Of a stretch of 64,000 nucleotides of DNA, positions 1 to 9,007 are shown piece after piece (within the stretch, counting starts at the first letter, position 1; the number at the start of each line of letters is the position of its first letter). The notes under the pieces were generated by a model. That model had not been told where the DNA came from and made no database searches. It saw only the letters and a list, made by a program, of their open reading frames with translations. The stretch is from Comamonadaceae bacterium UBA2121 (GTDB lineage Bacteria > Pseudomonadota > Gammaproteobacteria > Burkholderiales > Burkholderiaceae_C): contig DCYB01000013.1 of the NCBI GenBank assembly GCA_002331385.1, positions 186,001 to 250,000 on the forward strand. Direction: 5' to 3'. The position numbers and the translations under genes are program-made.

Positions 1-1425
1 AACCTCATGTCGATGGACACCGAGGAGTTGCTGCGCGCGCAACCCATGGATGGCGTGGTGCTCATCGGCGGCTGCGACAAGACGGTGCCCGCGCAGTTGA
101 TGGGCGCGGCGTCGGTCGGACTGCCCGCAGTGCAGTTGGTGACCGGCTCCATGCTGACCGGCTCGCACCGCAGCGAACGTGTCGGCGCCTGCACCGACTG
201 CCGCCGCTATTGGGGCAAATTCCGCGCAGAGGAGATCGACGCCGAAGAGATCGCCGACGTGAACAACCAACTGGTGGCCAGCGTGGGCACCTGCTCGGTC
301 GCTGGTACGGCCAGCACCATGGCCTGCATTGCGGAAGCGCTGGGCATCAGCGTGCCGGGCAGCGCCTCGCCGCCGGCCGTCACCGCCGACCGCATTCGCG
401 CTGCCGAGCGCAGCGGCGAGGTGGCCGTGCATATGGCGCGAGCAGGGCTGACGATCGATCGCATCCTCACGCCCGCAGCGTTCGAAAATGCCATGCGCGT
501 GCTGCTCGCGATGGGCGGCTCGACCAATGCCATCGTGCATCTGGCGGCGATGGCCGGGCGCCTGGGCTACGCGCTGGACCTCAAGGCGCTGGACGCCATG
601 AGCCGCGACACCCCGGTGCTGCTGGACCTCAAGCCCTCGGGCGATCACTACATGGAAGACTTTCATGCCGCTGGCGGCATGCCGACGCTGCTACGCGAGT
701 TGAAGCCGCTCCTGCATCTGGACGCGCTGACGGTGACCGGTCGCACTCTGGGCGAAGAACTCGACGCCGCCGGGCCGGGCTTTGCGCAGTCGGTCGTGAA
801 ATCGCTGAAAGCGCCGCTGTATCCGCAAGGCGGCATTGCCGTGCTGCATGGCAACCTGGCGCCCGGTGGCGCGATCATCAAGCAGTCTGCCGCCAATCCC
901 GCGCTGATGGAGCATGAAGGCCGCGCCGTCGTGTTCGAGAACGCCGAAGACCTTGCCGCGCGCATCGATGCGCCCGACCTCGACGTGTGTGCCGACGATA
1001 TTCTGGTGCTCAAGCACATCGGACCCAAAGGCGCGGCGATGCCGGAGGCAGGCTATCTGCCCATTCCCAAAAAGCTCGCTGCGCAGGGCGTGAAGGACAT
1101 GGTGCGCATCTCCGACGGGCGCATGAGCGGCACGGCGTTTGGCACCATCGTTTTGCACGTCACGCCTGAAGCGGCGGTAGGCGGGCCGTTGGCGTGGGTG
1201 CAGACGGGAGACCGGATTCGCCTCTCGGTGCGCGAGCGGCTGATCGAATGGCAGGTCAGCGAGGCGGAACTGGCGGCGCGTCAGAGCGCCCAACCCGTCG
1301 TGGAGCCCACAGCTGCGCGTGGCTATGCGCACCTGTTCCGCAAGACGGTGATGCAGGCCGATCGCGGCGCGGACTTTGACTTTCTCGCCGCCACGGAGTG
1401 CAAGGGCTCCATTCCCCGGAGCTGA
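1..1425 (+). CDS. IlvD/Edd-family dehydratase, 5' end cut by window
   Basis: The frame is open from the first base (an Asn-Leu precedes the first Met at base 7), so the true start lies upstream. About 474 residues are visible against a usual 570-600, so roughly 100 N-terminal residues are missing. The family dehydrates sugar acids or dihydroxy acids with an iron-sulphur cluster and Mg2+. Two family cysteines are visible, in GGCDKTVPAQ and GTCSVAGTASTM, followed by AMGGSTNAIVHL and, near the C-terminus, SDGRMSGTAFG. The latter motifs are shared by IlvD, Edd and pentonate dehydratases. The following GntR/FCD gene begins 6 bases after the stop, which suggests a sugar-acid catabolic operon rather than branched-chain amino acid synthesis. 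The exact substrate cannot be read from the sequence. Family call is sure; substrate is open. Confidence 0.9.
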   Translation, partial: NLMSMDTEELLRAQPMDGVVLIGGCDKTVPAQLMGAASVGLPAVQLVTGSMLTGSHRSERVGACTDCRRYWGKFRAEEIDAEEIADVNNQLVASVGTCSVAGTASTMACIAEALGISVPGSASPPAVTADRIRAAERSGEVAVHMARAGLTIDRILTPAAFENAMRVLLAMGGSTNAIVHLAAMAGRLGYALDLKALDAMSRDTPVLLDLKPSGDHYMEDFHAAGGMPTLLRELKPLLHLDALTVTGRTLGEELDAAGPGFAQSVVKSLKAPLYPQGGIAVLHGNLAPGGAIIKQSAANPALMEHEGRAVVFENAEDLAARIDAPDLDVCADDILVLKHIGPKGAAMPEAGYLPIPKKLAAQGVKDMVRISDGRMSGTAFGTIVLHVTPEAAVGGPLAWVQTGDRIRLSVRERLIEWQVSEAELAARQSAQPVVEPTAARGYAHLFRKTVMQADRGADFDFLAATECKGSIPRS

Positions 1426-1431
1426 CGCGCC

Positions 1432-2106
1432 ATGCACACAGAGACAGAGACCACACCCCGAGCACCCACCGCCCACGCGATCGCCGATACGCTGGAAGAG
1501 GACATCGTGCTCGGGCTGCTGGCACCGCGCGTGCGGCTGGTGGAAGATGAGCTGATGGAGCGCTTCGACGCCAAGCGCCACGTGGTGCGCGATGCATTGG
1601 CGCTGCTGGAGGGCTTCGGGCTGATCGAGCGGCGGCGCAACATTGGCGCGCTGGTACGCACCTTCAGCAGGGAGGAGGTGATCCACCTGTACGAGATGCG
1701 CGAGCTGCTCGAAGTGGAGGCCATGCGCCGTATCGCGTTGCCGATGGCCAGCGCTGCGCTGCGCCAGCTGCAGGCCGTACAAGCGCAGCACGACGCTGCC
1801 ATTGCCGAGCAAAATCCGCGTGGCATTTTTCGCGCAAATCAGGAGTTTCACCGGCTGCTATTTGCGCAGTGCGGCAACGCCTACCTGTCGCAAGCCATCG
1901 AAGACTTCGCCCGGCGCACGCACGCTATCCGTTTTGGCGCGTTGATGTCGCGCGAGCGCCAACTGCAATCGCAGCGCGAGCACCACGACCTGCTGGCGCT
2001 GCTGTCGCGGGGAGAACGGCAACTTTTGATCGACCTGACCGTTGCGCACCTGGTGCCTCCAAGGGATCTTTATCTGGACACGCAGCAGGCCTTGCTGGTG
2101 CGTTGA
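1432..2106 (+). CDS. GntR-family regulator with FCD domain
   Basis: A 224-residue transcription factor. Residues about 12-80 form a winged helix-turn-helix typical of GntR proteins (ERFDAKRHVVRDALALLEG, then the wing LIERRRNIGALVR). Residues about 85-215 are an all-helical FCD effector domain with the expected EMRELLEVEAMR opening, the FHRLLF motif and a late histidine (LTVAHLV) that usually helps bind a metal or carboxylate. It lies directly after the dehydratase gene on the same strand, so it most likely controls that sugar-acid unit in response to its substrate or an intermediate. The regulated promoter would be upstream of the window. Confidence 0.88.
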   Translation: MHTETETTPRAPTAHAIADTLEEDIVLGLLAPRVRLVEDELMERFDAKRHVVRDALALLEGFGLIERRRNIGALVRTFSREEVIHLYEMRELLEVEAMRRIALPMASAALRQLQAVQAQHDAAIAEQNPRGIFRANQEFHRLLFAQCGNAYLSQAIEDFARRTHAIRFGALMSRERQLQSQREHHDLLALLSRGERQLLIDLTVAHLVPPRDLYLDTQQALLVR

Positions 2107-2119
2107 TGCCCGCCGTGGC

Positions 2120-2935
2120 TCAGTGCTGGAACTGCGCGCGAATGTCTTGCGCGGTGGCCAGCGGCCTGCCCAAAGCGCGGGCGCCGTCCACGACCTGCTG
2201 CACCAGCGCCGCATTGCCCGGTGCCTGCTTGCCGTCCTTGAGGAACAGGTTGTTCTCAAAGCCGACACGCGCATGTCCGCCCAGACTCGCAGCGGCGATG
2301 GCGCAGGCGTTTTCCTGTGGACCGAAGGCGCACATTGCCCATGGATACGCACCGTCGTCCGCAGCCAGAAACGGCAGCAGGTCGGTGGGCGACGATGTCT
2401 GCCCGACCGAATAGCGGCCCAGCACGAACAGCAGGAACCACCGGTTGTCAGCAATCACGCCCGAGGCGCGCAGGCGCTGCCAGGTGCGGACGTCTGCCAC
2501 GTCATACAGGATTACCTGCGTCATCACGTTGGTGTCCTTCAGCCAGGCAAAAAACGACTGGATTTCCGCAAGGGGAATCTCCGGCTGGACGATTTCGCGC
2601 AGGCCGACCGACAGCGCCTCAGGCGCCACGTCGCGCGCCACCTGCATCTGCGCATACGGTGCATACACCTGTGCCGCTTCGGTGGTGATCTGCACCACCA
2701 GCTCCTGGCCGACGGCCTTGCGCACGGCAGCGGTGGCGTCGAGATAGGCTTGCGCGTCCAGCAAATGCTTGCCATCGGGCGTGCGCACATGCATGTGGAT
2801 CATCGATGCGCCCGCGTCGAGACATTCCTTGGCGGTGTGCGCCAGTTCTGCGGCGTTCAGCGGCACGTTGGCGTGCTGTTCCCGCGTCTTGTAGGCCCCG
2901 TTGGGGGCGACGGTGATGATCAGAGGGGAATGCAT
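2120..2935 (-). CDS. Beta-keto acid cleavage enzyme (BKACE, DUF849)
   Basis: A 271-residue BKACE-family protein, a TIM barrel that condenses a beta-keto acid with acetyl-CoA to give acetoacetate and a new CoA ester. Visible family marks are the N-terminal IITVAPNGAYKT, the metal-binding MIHMHVRTPDG at about 60-70, and LGGHARVGFENNLFLKDG near the C-terminus. I placed the start at the Met at 2935 because AGGAGC lies 6 bases upstream; a longer frame exists but lacks a ribosome site. Its start is 13 bases from the stop of the hydroxyacyl-CoA dehydrogenase gene upstream, so the two form an operon. A dehydrogenase making a 3-keto acid followed by BKACE resembles carnitine catabolism (CdhA/CdhC), but the substrate is inferred only from context. 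Confidence 0.87.
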   Translation of the reverse strand: MHSPLIITVAPNGAYKTREQHANVPLNAAELAHTAKECLDAGASMIHMHVRTPDGKHLLDAQAYLDATAAVRKAVGQELVVQITTEAAQVYAPYAQMQVARDVAPEALSVGLREIVQPEIPLAEIQSFFAWLKDTNVMTQVILYDVADVRTWQRLRASGVIADNRWFLLFVLGRYSVGQTSSPTDLLPFLAADDGAYPWAMCAFGPQENACAIAAASLGGHARVGFENNLFLKDGKQAPGNAALVQQVVDGARALGRPLATAQDIRAQFQH

Positions 2936-2948
2936 GGTCGGCTCCTGT

Positions 2949-3938
2949 TCACTGTGAGATGGCGGCATCGCCGATGGCGGGCAGTTCGGTCTTCAGAATG
3001 TCGAGACCGGCCAGCAACGTGGCCTGATAGCGCTGCTTTTCCCGGGCGATGCTCTCGGGCGTCCATTGAAAGAAGCCTTCGCCGGTTTTCATGCCGAACT
3101 TGCCTTCGGCCACTTTCTGCGCGAGGCATTGCGCGGGCTCCTTGTTGGCCGCGAGTGAGGGGTACATCGTCGCGCCCGCTGCGCAATGCACCTCCAGCCC
3201 GGCGTGGTCGCGCTGCAGCACTGGACCTGCCGCCAGATAGCGGAAGCCGAAGCCGAACCGCACCGCCGCGTCCACGTCTTCGGGCGATGCGATACCCGCG
3301 TCGATCAGGGCGAAGGCCTCGCGCGCCAGCGCGTGCTGCAGGCGGTTGGCGAGGAACCCGGGCAGGTCCTTCTTCACCAGCACCGGCACCATGCCGCATT
3401 GGCGCATGAAGGCATAGAGGTTGTTTGCGCAGTCGGTATCGGACGCCGCCGAGCAGACCACCTCGACCAACGGCGTGAGGTGCGCGGGCATGAAAAAATG
3501 CAGGCCGAGCATGCGCTGCTGCGTGGCCAGTCCTGCACCGATGGCCGAGATGGGAAAGCTGGAGCTATTACTCGCCAGCAGTGCGTCGGGGCGCGCGCGT
3601 TGCTCCAGTTGGGCGAACAAGGCCTGCTTGATGTCGAGGCGCTCTGGAATGCACTCGATGACGATATCGACCGTGCTCCAGTCCAACTCGTCGAGTGCGG
3701 TGGCGACGGCGAGGTGCTGGAGTTGGGACGCCGCGCCCAACTGCGTCAAACCGTGCGCCACATGCTCCGGCACCGTGGCGGCGCGTTCGGCATGGGATTC
3801 CAGCACGGTGGTGCGGCAACCGCCTCGGCACAGCACGACTGCCACATCGGCGCCCATCGTGCCACCACCCACGACAACGACGTGCGAGCGGGAAGGGCGA
3901 AAGTAGTGCGCCGGGGCGCTGAAAGAAGTCGGCTCCAA
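2949..3938 (-). CDS. 3-hydroxyacyl-CoA dehydrogenase-family protein
   Basis: A 329-residue NAD-dependent dehydrogenase. The N-terminal Rossmann domain starts VVVVGGGTMGADVAVV and carries SNSSSFPIS, a family substrate-binding stretch, then GLHFFMPAHLTPLVEVV with the catalytic His. The C-terminal helical domain has KDLPGFLANRLQ and GFGFRYLAAGP. The C-terminal end KFGMKTGEGFFQW is normal for the family. It would oxidise a 3-hydroxy acid or its CoA ester to the 3-keto form, which the adjacent BKACE gene product could then cleave. Length and architecture fit L-carnitine dehydrogenase-like and 3-hydroxybutyryl-CoA dehydrogenase-like members equally well. A 185-base gap before the esterase terminator region would hold the promoter of this two-gene operon. 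Confidence 0.88.
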   Translation of the reverse strand: MEPTSFSAPAHYFRPSRSHVVVVGGGTMGADVAVVLCRGGCRTTVLESHAERAATVPEHVAHGLTQLGAASQLQHLAVATALDELDWSTVDIVIECIPERLDIKQALFAQLEQRARPDALLASNSSSFPISAIGAGLATQQRMLGLHFFMPAHLTPLVEVVCSAASDTDCANNLYAFMRQCGMVPVLVKKDLPGFLANRLQHALAREAFALIDAGIASPEDVDAAVRFGFGFRYLAAGPVLQRDHAGLEVHCAAGATMYPSLAANKEPAQCLAQKVAEGKFGMKTGEGFFQWTPESIAREKQRYQATLLAGLDILKTELPAIGDAAISQ

Positions 3939-4066
3939 CAGGGGTCTCCATGCGATGTGTACGTGCGTTGGAGTGTGCTGAAGTTTGATCCATCAGTGAA
4001 ACGAAATTATGTGGACAACTGTCCTGTTTTTCCGATCAATGAATGTCGGGCCGATAAAAAAAGAAA

Positions 4067-4092
4067 AGGCCGACGCGCGATGGCGTCGGCCT
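4067..4092 (-). terminator. Rho-independent terminator of the lipoprotein hydrolase gene
   Basis: A perfect 10-bp stem (4067-4076 with 4083-4092) closes a 6-base loop. Read on the minus strand it is followed by a T-rich run (complement of 4055-4066). It sits about 30 bases past the stop of the 4124-5494 gene, where an intrinsic terminator for that gene is expected, and it also insulates the following dehydrogenase operon. Confidence 0.85.
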
Positions 4093-4123
4093 GACGGATG
4101 GCGGGCTGGCCCAACGCCGCTTC

Positions 4124-5494
4124 TTATTGGGGTCGCTGGCGCGCCGGAACGCGGGACTCCAGCGGCGGCGAGGTGTAGTTCACATCGAAGCTGCACCCCT
4201 TGCCAAAGGTCGACTCGTGCTGCCCGCACGCGGTGGCGATGCTGGCAGGCGTGGGCTTGGTGCCGGTGTTGACCCAGGCGAGCAATGCATCCATCAGCGC
4301 CGGGTAGGTGGGGTCGCTGATGTAGCTGTGCGTGCCTTGTTGGGTGAAGGTTTGCACCAATCGCTCGCCGCTGCCGCCTTGTTGCATCACGGTGCGAAAG
4401 CGCGAATCGAGTTCGACAAAGGCCGTGGGATCGCTGATCCATTTGGCCGACACGACGGGCACGGGGATCTTGCCGCTCGGGTCGGTGTCGTCGGCAAACC
4501 GGCGATAGGCCTCGGGGTCAGCGCGATAGCGCAGCACGCCCGCGTTCAGCGCGGCGTCATCGGCCGAGCCGGTGTAGATCGCGCCCTCGTTGCCGAAGGG
4601 GCTGGCGCCGCCGGTGCGCTTGGCAGAGATGTCCTGGAAATGCATCGTGCCCCAGTTCATGTGCGACTGGATGGCGCTTTCGGGAATCTTGACGACGTTG
4701 ACGATGGTGCGGATCTTGGCGTTCTGTTCATCCGTGCGCTCGCTGGCGGGCTTGTTGAGTGCCAGACATTCGTTCACGCGCAGCGCCACGTCGGCCTGCT
4801 TCATGCGGGCGTCTTTCGGCAGGCCGAGGTTCAGCGCGTAGGGCGCCTCGTCCGGACGCGGATGATTGCCGCACAGGTATTGGTAGATGACGCGCAGATC
4901 CATGCGGAAATCGTACGAGCGCGTGCCGCCGCCCAGCACGCCGCTGGTGAGCAGGACGCCATCGTAGGGGCGCTCGCCCACCGTCTGCGCGGTGAACATT
5001 TCCGCACCCTTGGCCGCCACGCCTGCGCCCCAGGACTGGCCGTGGAGAATCGTGTGCGTGGGGCGCGCCACATGCTGGCGGAAGATGCCGCGCAAGCGCT
5101 CCGTATCTTCCGCCGCCGCACGCACTTCGACTCCGCCCTGACGGTACGTGGAGCCCGCCCATGCATAACCGGCACGCACCATGATGGACCAACGCACCAG
5201 ATCTTCCTGCGCACGGTCGGGCGCGGGCGCGGACAGATCGGGCCCGCCGTGGGCGTGCAGCACCAGCACGCCATTCCATTTGGCGGGTGTGGCGATCAGG
5301 TAGTAGGCACCCTGAGAGTCTTCCCCGGAAAGGCATTGGGTGTCCGCAGGTACGTCTTTGGGACACGCGGTGGCCTGCGGCGCGGCTTCGTGGGAGGCTG
5401 CCGGGCCTTGCAGCGTGGCCGAGCTGCCGCCGCAGCCGCCCAGTGCAGCGATGCACGCAATGGCTCCAGCGCCGATCAATGGGTTCATTTGCAC
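4124..5494 (-). CDS. Lipoprotein alpha/beta-hydrolase (esterase-like)
   Basis: A protein of about 456 residues with a short hydrophobic signal ending in the lipobox ALGGC, so probably lipid-anchored in the cell envelope. The body is an alpha/beta hydrolase: LVLHAHGGPD supplies the oxyanion region and HGQSWGAG gives the GxSxG nucleophile elbow. A late GTHSY could hold the catalytic histidine. I chose the GTG at 5494 because AGGAGA precedes it at ideal spacing; the ATG two codons later is equally possible. It is divergent from a LysR gene, which probably controls it. The substrate, an ester or amide of unknown kind, is not readable from the sequence. Confidence 0.75.
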   Translation of the reverse strand: MQMNPLIGAGAIACIAALGGCGGSSATLQGPAASHEAAPQATACPKDVPADTQCLSGEDSQGAYYLIATPAKWNGVLVLHAHGGPDLSAPAPDRAQEDLVRWSIMVRAGYAWAGSTYRQGGVEVRAAAEDTERLRGIFRQHVARPTHTILHGQSWGAGVAAKGAEMFTAQTVGERPYDGVLLTSGVLGGGTRSYDFRMDLRVIYQYLCGNHPRPDEAPYALNLGLPKDARMKQADVALRVNECLALNKPASERTDEQNAKIRTIVNVVKIPESAIQSHMNWGTMHFQDISAKRTGGASPFGNEGAIYTGSADDAALNAGVLRYRADPEAYRRFADDTDPSGKIPVPVVSAKWISDPTAFVELDSRFRTVMQQGGSGERLVQTFTQQGTHSYISDPTYPALMDALLAWVNTGTKPTPASIATACGQHESTFGKGCSFDVNYTSPPLESRVPARQRPQ

Positions 5495-5596
5495 AAGTGG
5501 TCTCCTGTAGGGTGTTGTGTGGTGTGATGGATTTTTGCGCTGCTTGCTCAATATTTCAAAGATTTTTAAGATATCCATTGCATACGTTTTGCATAT

Positions 5597-6514
5597 ATGG
5601 AAATCAGACACCTGCGTTACTTTCTGGCGGTGGCCGACACCGGGCACATCACCCGCGCTGCCGAGGTGCTGGGCATCCAGCAACCGCCCCTGTCCCAGCA
5701 GATCAAGGCGCTGGAGCAGGAGCTCGGCGCGACCCTGTTCCACCGCCACCCCAAGGGCGTGGACCTCACCGACGCGGGGCACGAATTGCAGGCCGAGGCC
5801 GTGCGCCTGCTCTCCGAATTCGACGCCATGCAAGTGCGCATGCAGGCTTTTGCACGTGGTGAGCGCGGGCGCGTCAATGTCGGCTTCACCAGTTCTGCGG
5901 CGGCGCATGCGTTCACGCCCGAGGTGCTGCGCACCTGCCGGCGCAAGCACCCGGATATCCGCCTCAACGTGAGTGAAAACAATGCGGCGGAAATCACCGA
6001 GATGGTTGTCGATGGGCGACTGCATTGCGGCTTTCTCCGCGTGCCTGTGGCGCGCCCGGAGGGGCTGGTGTTTGACACGCTGCTGCAGGAAGAATCCCTG
6101 CTGGCGATTCCGCTCGATCACCGGCTCGCGCGCGAACCGGAGCGGCCGGTGAAGCTCAAGGAACTGGATGGAGAGCGCCTGGTGCTGGTGCGCAGGCCCG
6201 GTGCGCCGGGGCTGTACGCCAATTTGCTCGCGCAATGTGCACGCCAGAAAGTGCAAGTAGAACTGGCCGCCGAAGTCGAGCGCATGATGACGAATGTGAA
6301 TCTGGTGGCCGCAGGCGTGGGGCTGTCGATCGTGCCCGCATCGGTGAAGGGCGCACATGCGCAGGCGGTGGTCTATCGCGCTTTTGAGCAACCCCATATG
6401 CTGAGCGCGCCGCTGACGCTGGTCGCTCGTGATGAAACGCACGAAGGACCGGCGGGCACGTTTGTGGCGCTTGCGCGGCGACTGGCGCAACGCCACGCCG
6501 CACGAAAGGATTGA
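5597..6514 (+). CDS. LysR-family transcriptional regulator
   Basis: A 305-residue LysR protein. Residues 1-60 hold the helix-turn-helix (MEIRHLRYFLAVAD, then GIQQPPLSQQIKALEQ). Residues about 90-295 form the periplasmic-binding-like effector domain, with RGRVNVGFTSSAAAHAF at its opening. A 7-base TTGCATA repeat at 5578 and 5589, one helical turn apart and just before the ATG, could be part of its own operator. It is divergent from the lipoprotein hydrolase and 3 bases from the following Bug receptor gene, so it probably regulates both in response to a carboxylate. Confidence 0.9.
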   Translation: MEIRHLRYFLAVADTGHITRAAEVLGIQQPPLSQQIKALEQELGATLFHRHPKGVDLTDAGHELQAEAVRLLSEFDAMQVRMQAFARGERGRVNVGFTSSAAAHAFTPEVLRTCRRKHPDIRLNVSENNAAEITEMVVDGRLHCGFLRVPVARPEGLVFDTLLQEESLLAIPLDHRLAREPERPVKLKELDGERLVLVRRPGAPGLYANLLAQCARQKVQVELAAEVERMMTNVNLVAAGVGLSIVPASVKGAHAQAVVYRAFEQPHMLSAPLTLVARDETHEGPAGTFVALARRLAQRHAARKD

Positions 6515-6517
6515 CGC

Positions 6518-7498
6518 ATGCAGTGCCCTGAACCGTTGACACACCCCTCGCGGCGCGCGCTGCTCGCGGCACTGATCGGTGGAGTGGCGCTTTCGGCGGG
6601 CCACACCGCGCACGGTGAGAGCGAGTGGCCGGGCGACGGCATCAAGGTGCTGCTGGCCTATCCCCCTGGCGGGGTCAGCGACCAGACGATGCGGGCATTG
6701 GCGCGCCACATGGCAAAGCAGTTGAAAGTGCCGGTCGTGGTGGAAAACCGGCCCGGTGCCAGTGGCACATTGGCTCTGGATGTACTGCGGCGGGCGGTGC
6801 CGGATGGACGCACGCTGGCTTTCTCTGCGGCCACTTCAGTAGGGTTGCTGTGGGCGGACAAGGTGCGCAAAAAGCAGGGCGCAGTCACCGATTCGAGGCC
6901 GCCCGTGCTGCCGGTCGCCGGCGTCATGCGCACGCCCATCCTGATTGTCGGCACGAAAGCCGTGACGGGTGACTCGCTGGCCGATGTGCTGGCCCACGCG
7001 CGCCAAGCGCCGGGCGCGCTGCGCTGGGCGACGACGGGCGAGGGCACCACCGGCCACACGGTGTTGCGCCGCGTGGCGCAGCAGGCGGGAGTCCCGATCG
7101 TCCACATTCCCTACAAGGGCGGCGGTCAGCAGATTGTGGATGCCTTGGGCGGCCAGTTTGAAGTGCTGTCCACCAACGTTGCGCCGCAACAGTTGCAGGC
7201 TCTGCGCGATGGCTATCTCAAGGCGTTGGCGGTCGGCGCGCCGCAGCGCTTGCCGGTGCTGCCGGACGTTCCCACGCTGGCTGAACTGGGTTTTTCGCGG
7301 GCGAATCTGGATTCGCTTTTTGGATTGTTCGCGCCGCGGGATACGCCTGCGCACATCGTGCAGGCGATACACCGATCGGTCGCCCACGCCTTGAACGAGC
7401 CGGAAATGCGCGGGCGTTTGCTGGCCGCAGACATCACGCCATTCACCGGGACGGCAGACGATTTCCAGCAGGCGGTATTGCGCGAGCTGCAACGCTAG
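6518..7498 (+). CDS. Bug/TctC-family periplasmic solute receptor
   Basis: A 326-residue receptor with a twin-arginine-like N-terminus (SRRALLAALIGGVALSAG) followed by the Bug opening IKVLLAYPPGGVSD and VVVENRPGASGTLA. HIPYKGGGQQIVDALGGQ in the second half is the standard ligand-pocket region. Bug receptors bind carboxylates or amides in the periplasm, normally for tripartite tricarboxylate transporters; no TctA/TctB membrane genes are nearby, as is common in Burkholderiales. Translation is probably coupled to the LysR gene, whose stop is 3 bases away. Confidence 0.9.
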   Translation: MQCPEPLTHPSRRALLAALIGGVALSAGHTAHGESEWPGDGIKVLLAYPPGGVSDQTMRALARHMAKQLKVPVVVENRPGASGTLALDVLRRAVPDGRTLAFSAATSVGLLWADKVRKKQGAVTDSRPPVLPVAGVMRTPILIVGTKAVTGDSLADVLAHARQAPGALRWATTGEGTTGHTVLRRVAQQAGVPIVHIPYKGGGQQIVDALGGQFEVLSTNVAPQQLQALRDGYLKALAVGAPQRLPVLPDVPTLAELGFSRANLDSLFGLFAPRDTPAHIVQAIHRSVAHALNEPEMRGRLLAADITPFTGTADDFQQAVLRELQR

Positions 7499-7519
7499 CG
7501 CTCCACCGCCCGGACGCAC

Positions 7520-8821
7520 TCAAAGCACCTGTTTGGCCCGCAGGGCGTCAATCTGCTGTGCAGAGAGTTGCAAGCGCTCCTGCAGCACCTCGACCGTGTG
7601 CTGCCCCAGCGCGGGCGGCGCATGGCGCAGCACGGGAGGGTGCTCCGACAGCCGGAGCGGGCTGGCCGCGGAGTGCACGCGCTGCACCGGATCATCGGTC
7701 GGCGCATCGGAGCCGTAGCGCGACTGCGTGACGCGGATGCCTCGCTGCGTCACCTGCGGATCGTCGTAGGCCTGCCCGATGTGGTTGATCGGGCCGCAGG
7801 GCACGGCGCGGCTTTCGAGCAGCGCGACCCATTGCGCAGTACTGCGCTGGCGCGTCAGTCCGGTCATCATGGCGATCAGTTCCTTGCGGTGCGCCACGCG
7901 GGCCGAGTTGGTGCGGAACTTGTCATCGCCCGCCCAGTCGACGCCCGCGGCTTCACAGAACCGTGCGAACTGTCCATCGTTGCCGATGGCCAGCAGCATG
8001 TTGCCATCGCTGGTGGGAAAGTCCTGGTACGGCACAACGCTCGGATGCGTATTGCCCATGCGACCTGGAACGTCGCCGCTGTTGAGGAAGCCCGCGCCCT
8101 GGTTAGCGAGCACGGCCATGGCAACGTCGAGCAGTGCCATGTCGATGTGCTGGCCGCGCCCGGTGTGGTGACGCGCCTCCAGCGCGCTCAGGATGGCGGT
8201 TGTGGCGTACATGCCAGTGAACAGGTCGATCACGGCCACGCCCACGCGCATCGGGCCGCCGCCCGCATCATCGTCGCTGCGTCCGGTGATGCTCATGAGG
8301 CCGCTCATCGCTTGCACGAGCAGGTCATAACCTGCGCGAGGCGAATACGGGCCGGTCTGGCCAAACCCGGTGACCGAGCAATAGATGAGGCGCGGATTGA
8401 CCTGCTTGAGCGATTCGTAGTCGAGCCCGTAGCGCTTGAGTCCACCGGTCTTGAAATTTTCCACCAGCACGTCGCTTTGCGCGGCCAGTTGGCGGATCAG
8501 TTCCTGCCCCTCGGGCGTGGCCATGTCCACCGTCACGGAGCGCTTGTTGCGGTTGCAGGCGGCGAAGTAGCAGGCCTGATCGGTGCGTTCGCCTTCTTCC
8601 GTGGTGAAGAAGGGCGGGCCCCAATGGCGCGTGTCATCGCCTGCGCCGGGCTTTTCGATCTTGATGACATCCGCGCCCATGTCCGCAAGGTTTTGTGTGC
8701 ACCATGGTCCGGCGAGGACACGTGATAGATCGAGCACGCGCAGGTGGCTCAGCGCGCCGCGCGGCGCGCTGGCGTCCGATGGCAGGCTGGCCTCCTGCGG
8801 GGTCTGGGTTTCCGGGTTCAT
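7520..8821 (-). CDS. CaiB/BaiF-family (class III) CoA-transferase
   Basis: A 433-residue family III CoA-transferase, which moves CoA between carboxylic acids through an aspartyl-CoA thioester. The opening LRVLDLSRVLAGPWCTQ, then ADVIKIEKPGAGDDTR and GYDLLVQAMSGLMSITG, with the expected catalytic Asp in GYD, are all present. The C-terminal half has IGNDGQFARFCEAAG, also typical. It converges with the Bug gene (21-base gap) and is divergent from a LysR gene at 9008, which is its probable regulator. The acid activated is unknown. It may feed the acyl-CoA pathway that begins at 9970. Confidence 0.92.
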   Translation of the reverse strand: MNPETQTPQEASLPSDASAPRGALSHLRVLDLSRVLAGPWCTQNLADMGADVIKIEKPGAGDDTRHWGPPFFTTEEGERTDQACYFAACNRNKRSVTVDMATPEGQELIRQLAAQSDVLVENFKTGGLKRYGLDYESLKQVNPRLIYCSVTGFGQTGPYSPRAGYDLLVQAMSGLMSITGRSDDDAGGGPMRVGVAVIDLFTGMYATTAILSALEARHHTGRGQHIDMALLDVAMAVLANQGAGFLNSGDVPGRMGNTHPSVVPYQDFPTSDGNMLLAIGNDGQFARFCEAAGVDWAGDDKFRTNSARVAHRKELIAMMTGLTRQRSTAQWVALLESRAVPCGPINHIGQAYDDPQVTQRGIRVTQSRYGSDAPTDDPVQRVHSAASPLRLSEHPPVLRHAPPALGQHTVEVLQERLQLSAQQIDALRAKQVL

Positions 8822-8973
8822 ATGTCTCCATGTTGTGGGTTCGGCTTCGAGGTCATGTTAGGCGTGCGCCCACGCGCGCTGCTTTCAAATTGCTGAAGGT
8901 GGCGTTCGACGCGGCCATGGCCGTGCAGAGGGCATGGCGATGGCGTGGTGCTGCTTTTAGGCAAAAGATACCA

Positions 8974-8989
8974 GCCAAAGGGATTTGGC
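8974..8989. promoter_or_regulatory. Inverted repeat, possible LysR operator
   Basis: GCCAAA-GGGA-TTTGGC is a perfect 6-base inverted repeat in the 186-base gap between the divergent CoA-transferase and LysR genes, 19 bases before the LysR start. Its position fits an autoregulatory operator. There is no direct evidence that it is bound. Confidence 0.45.
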
Positions 8990-9007
8990 GTTCTCTAGAA
9001 TAGCCGC

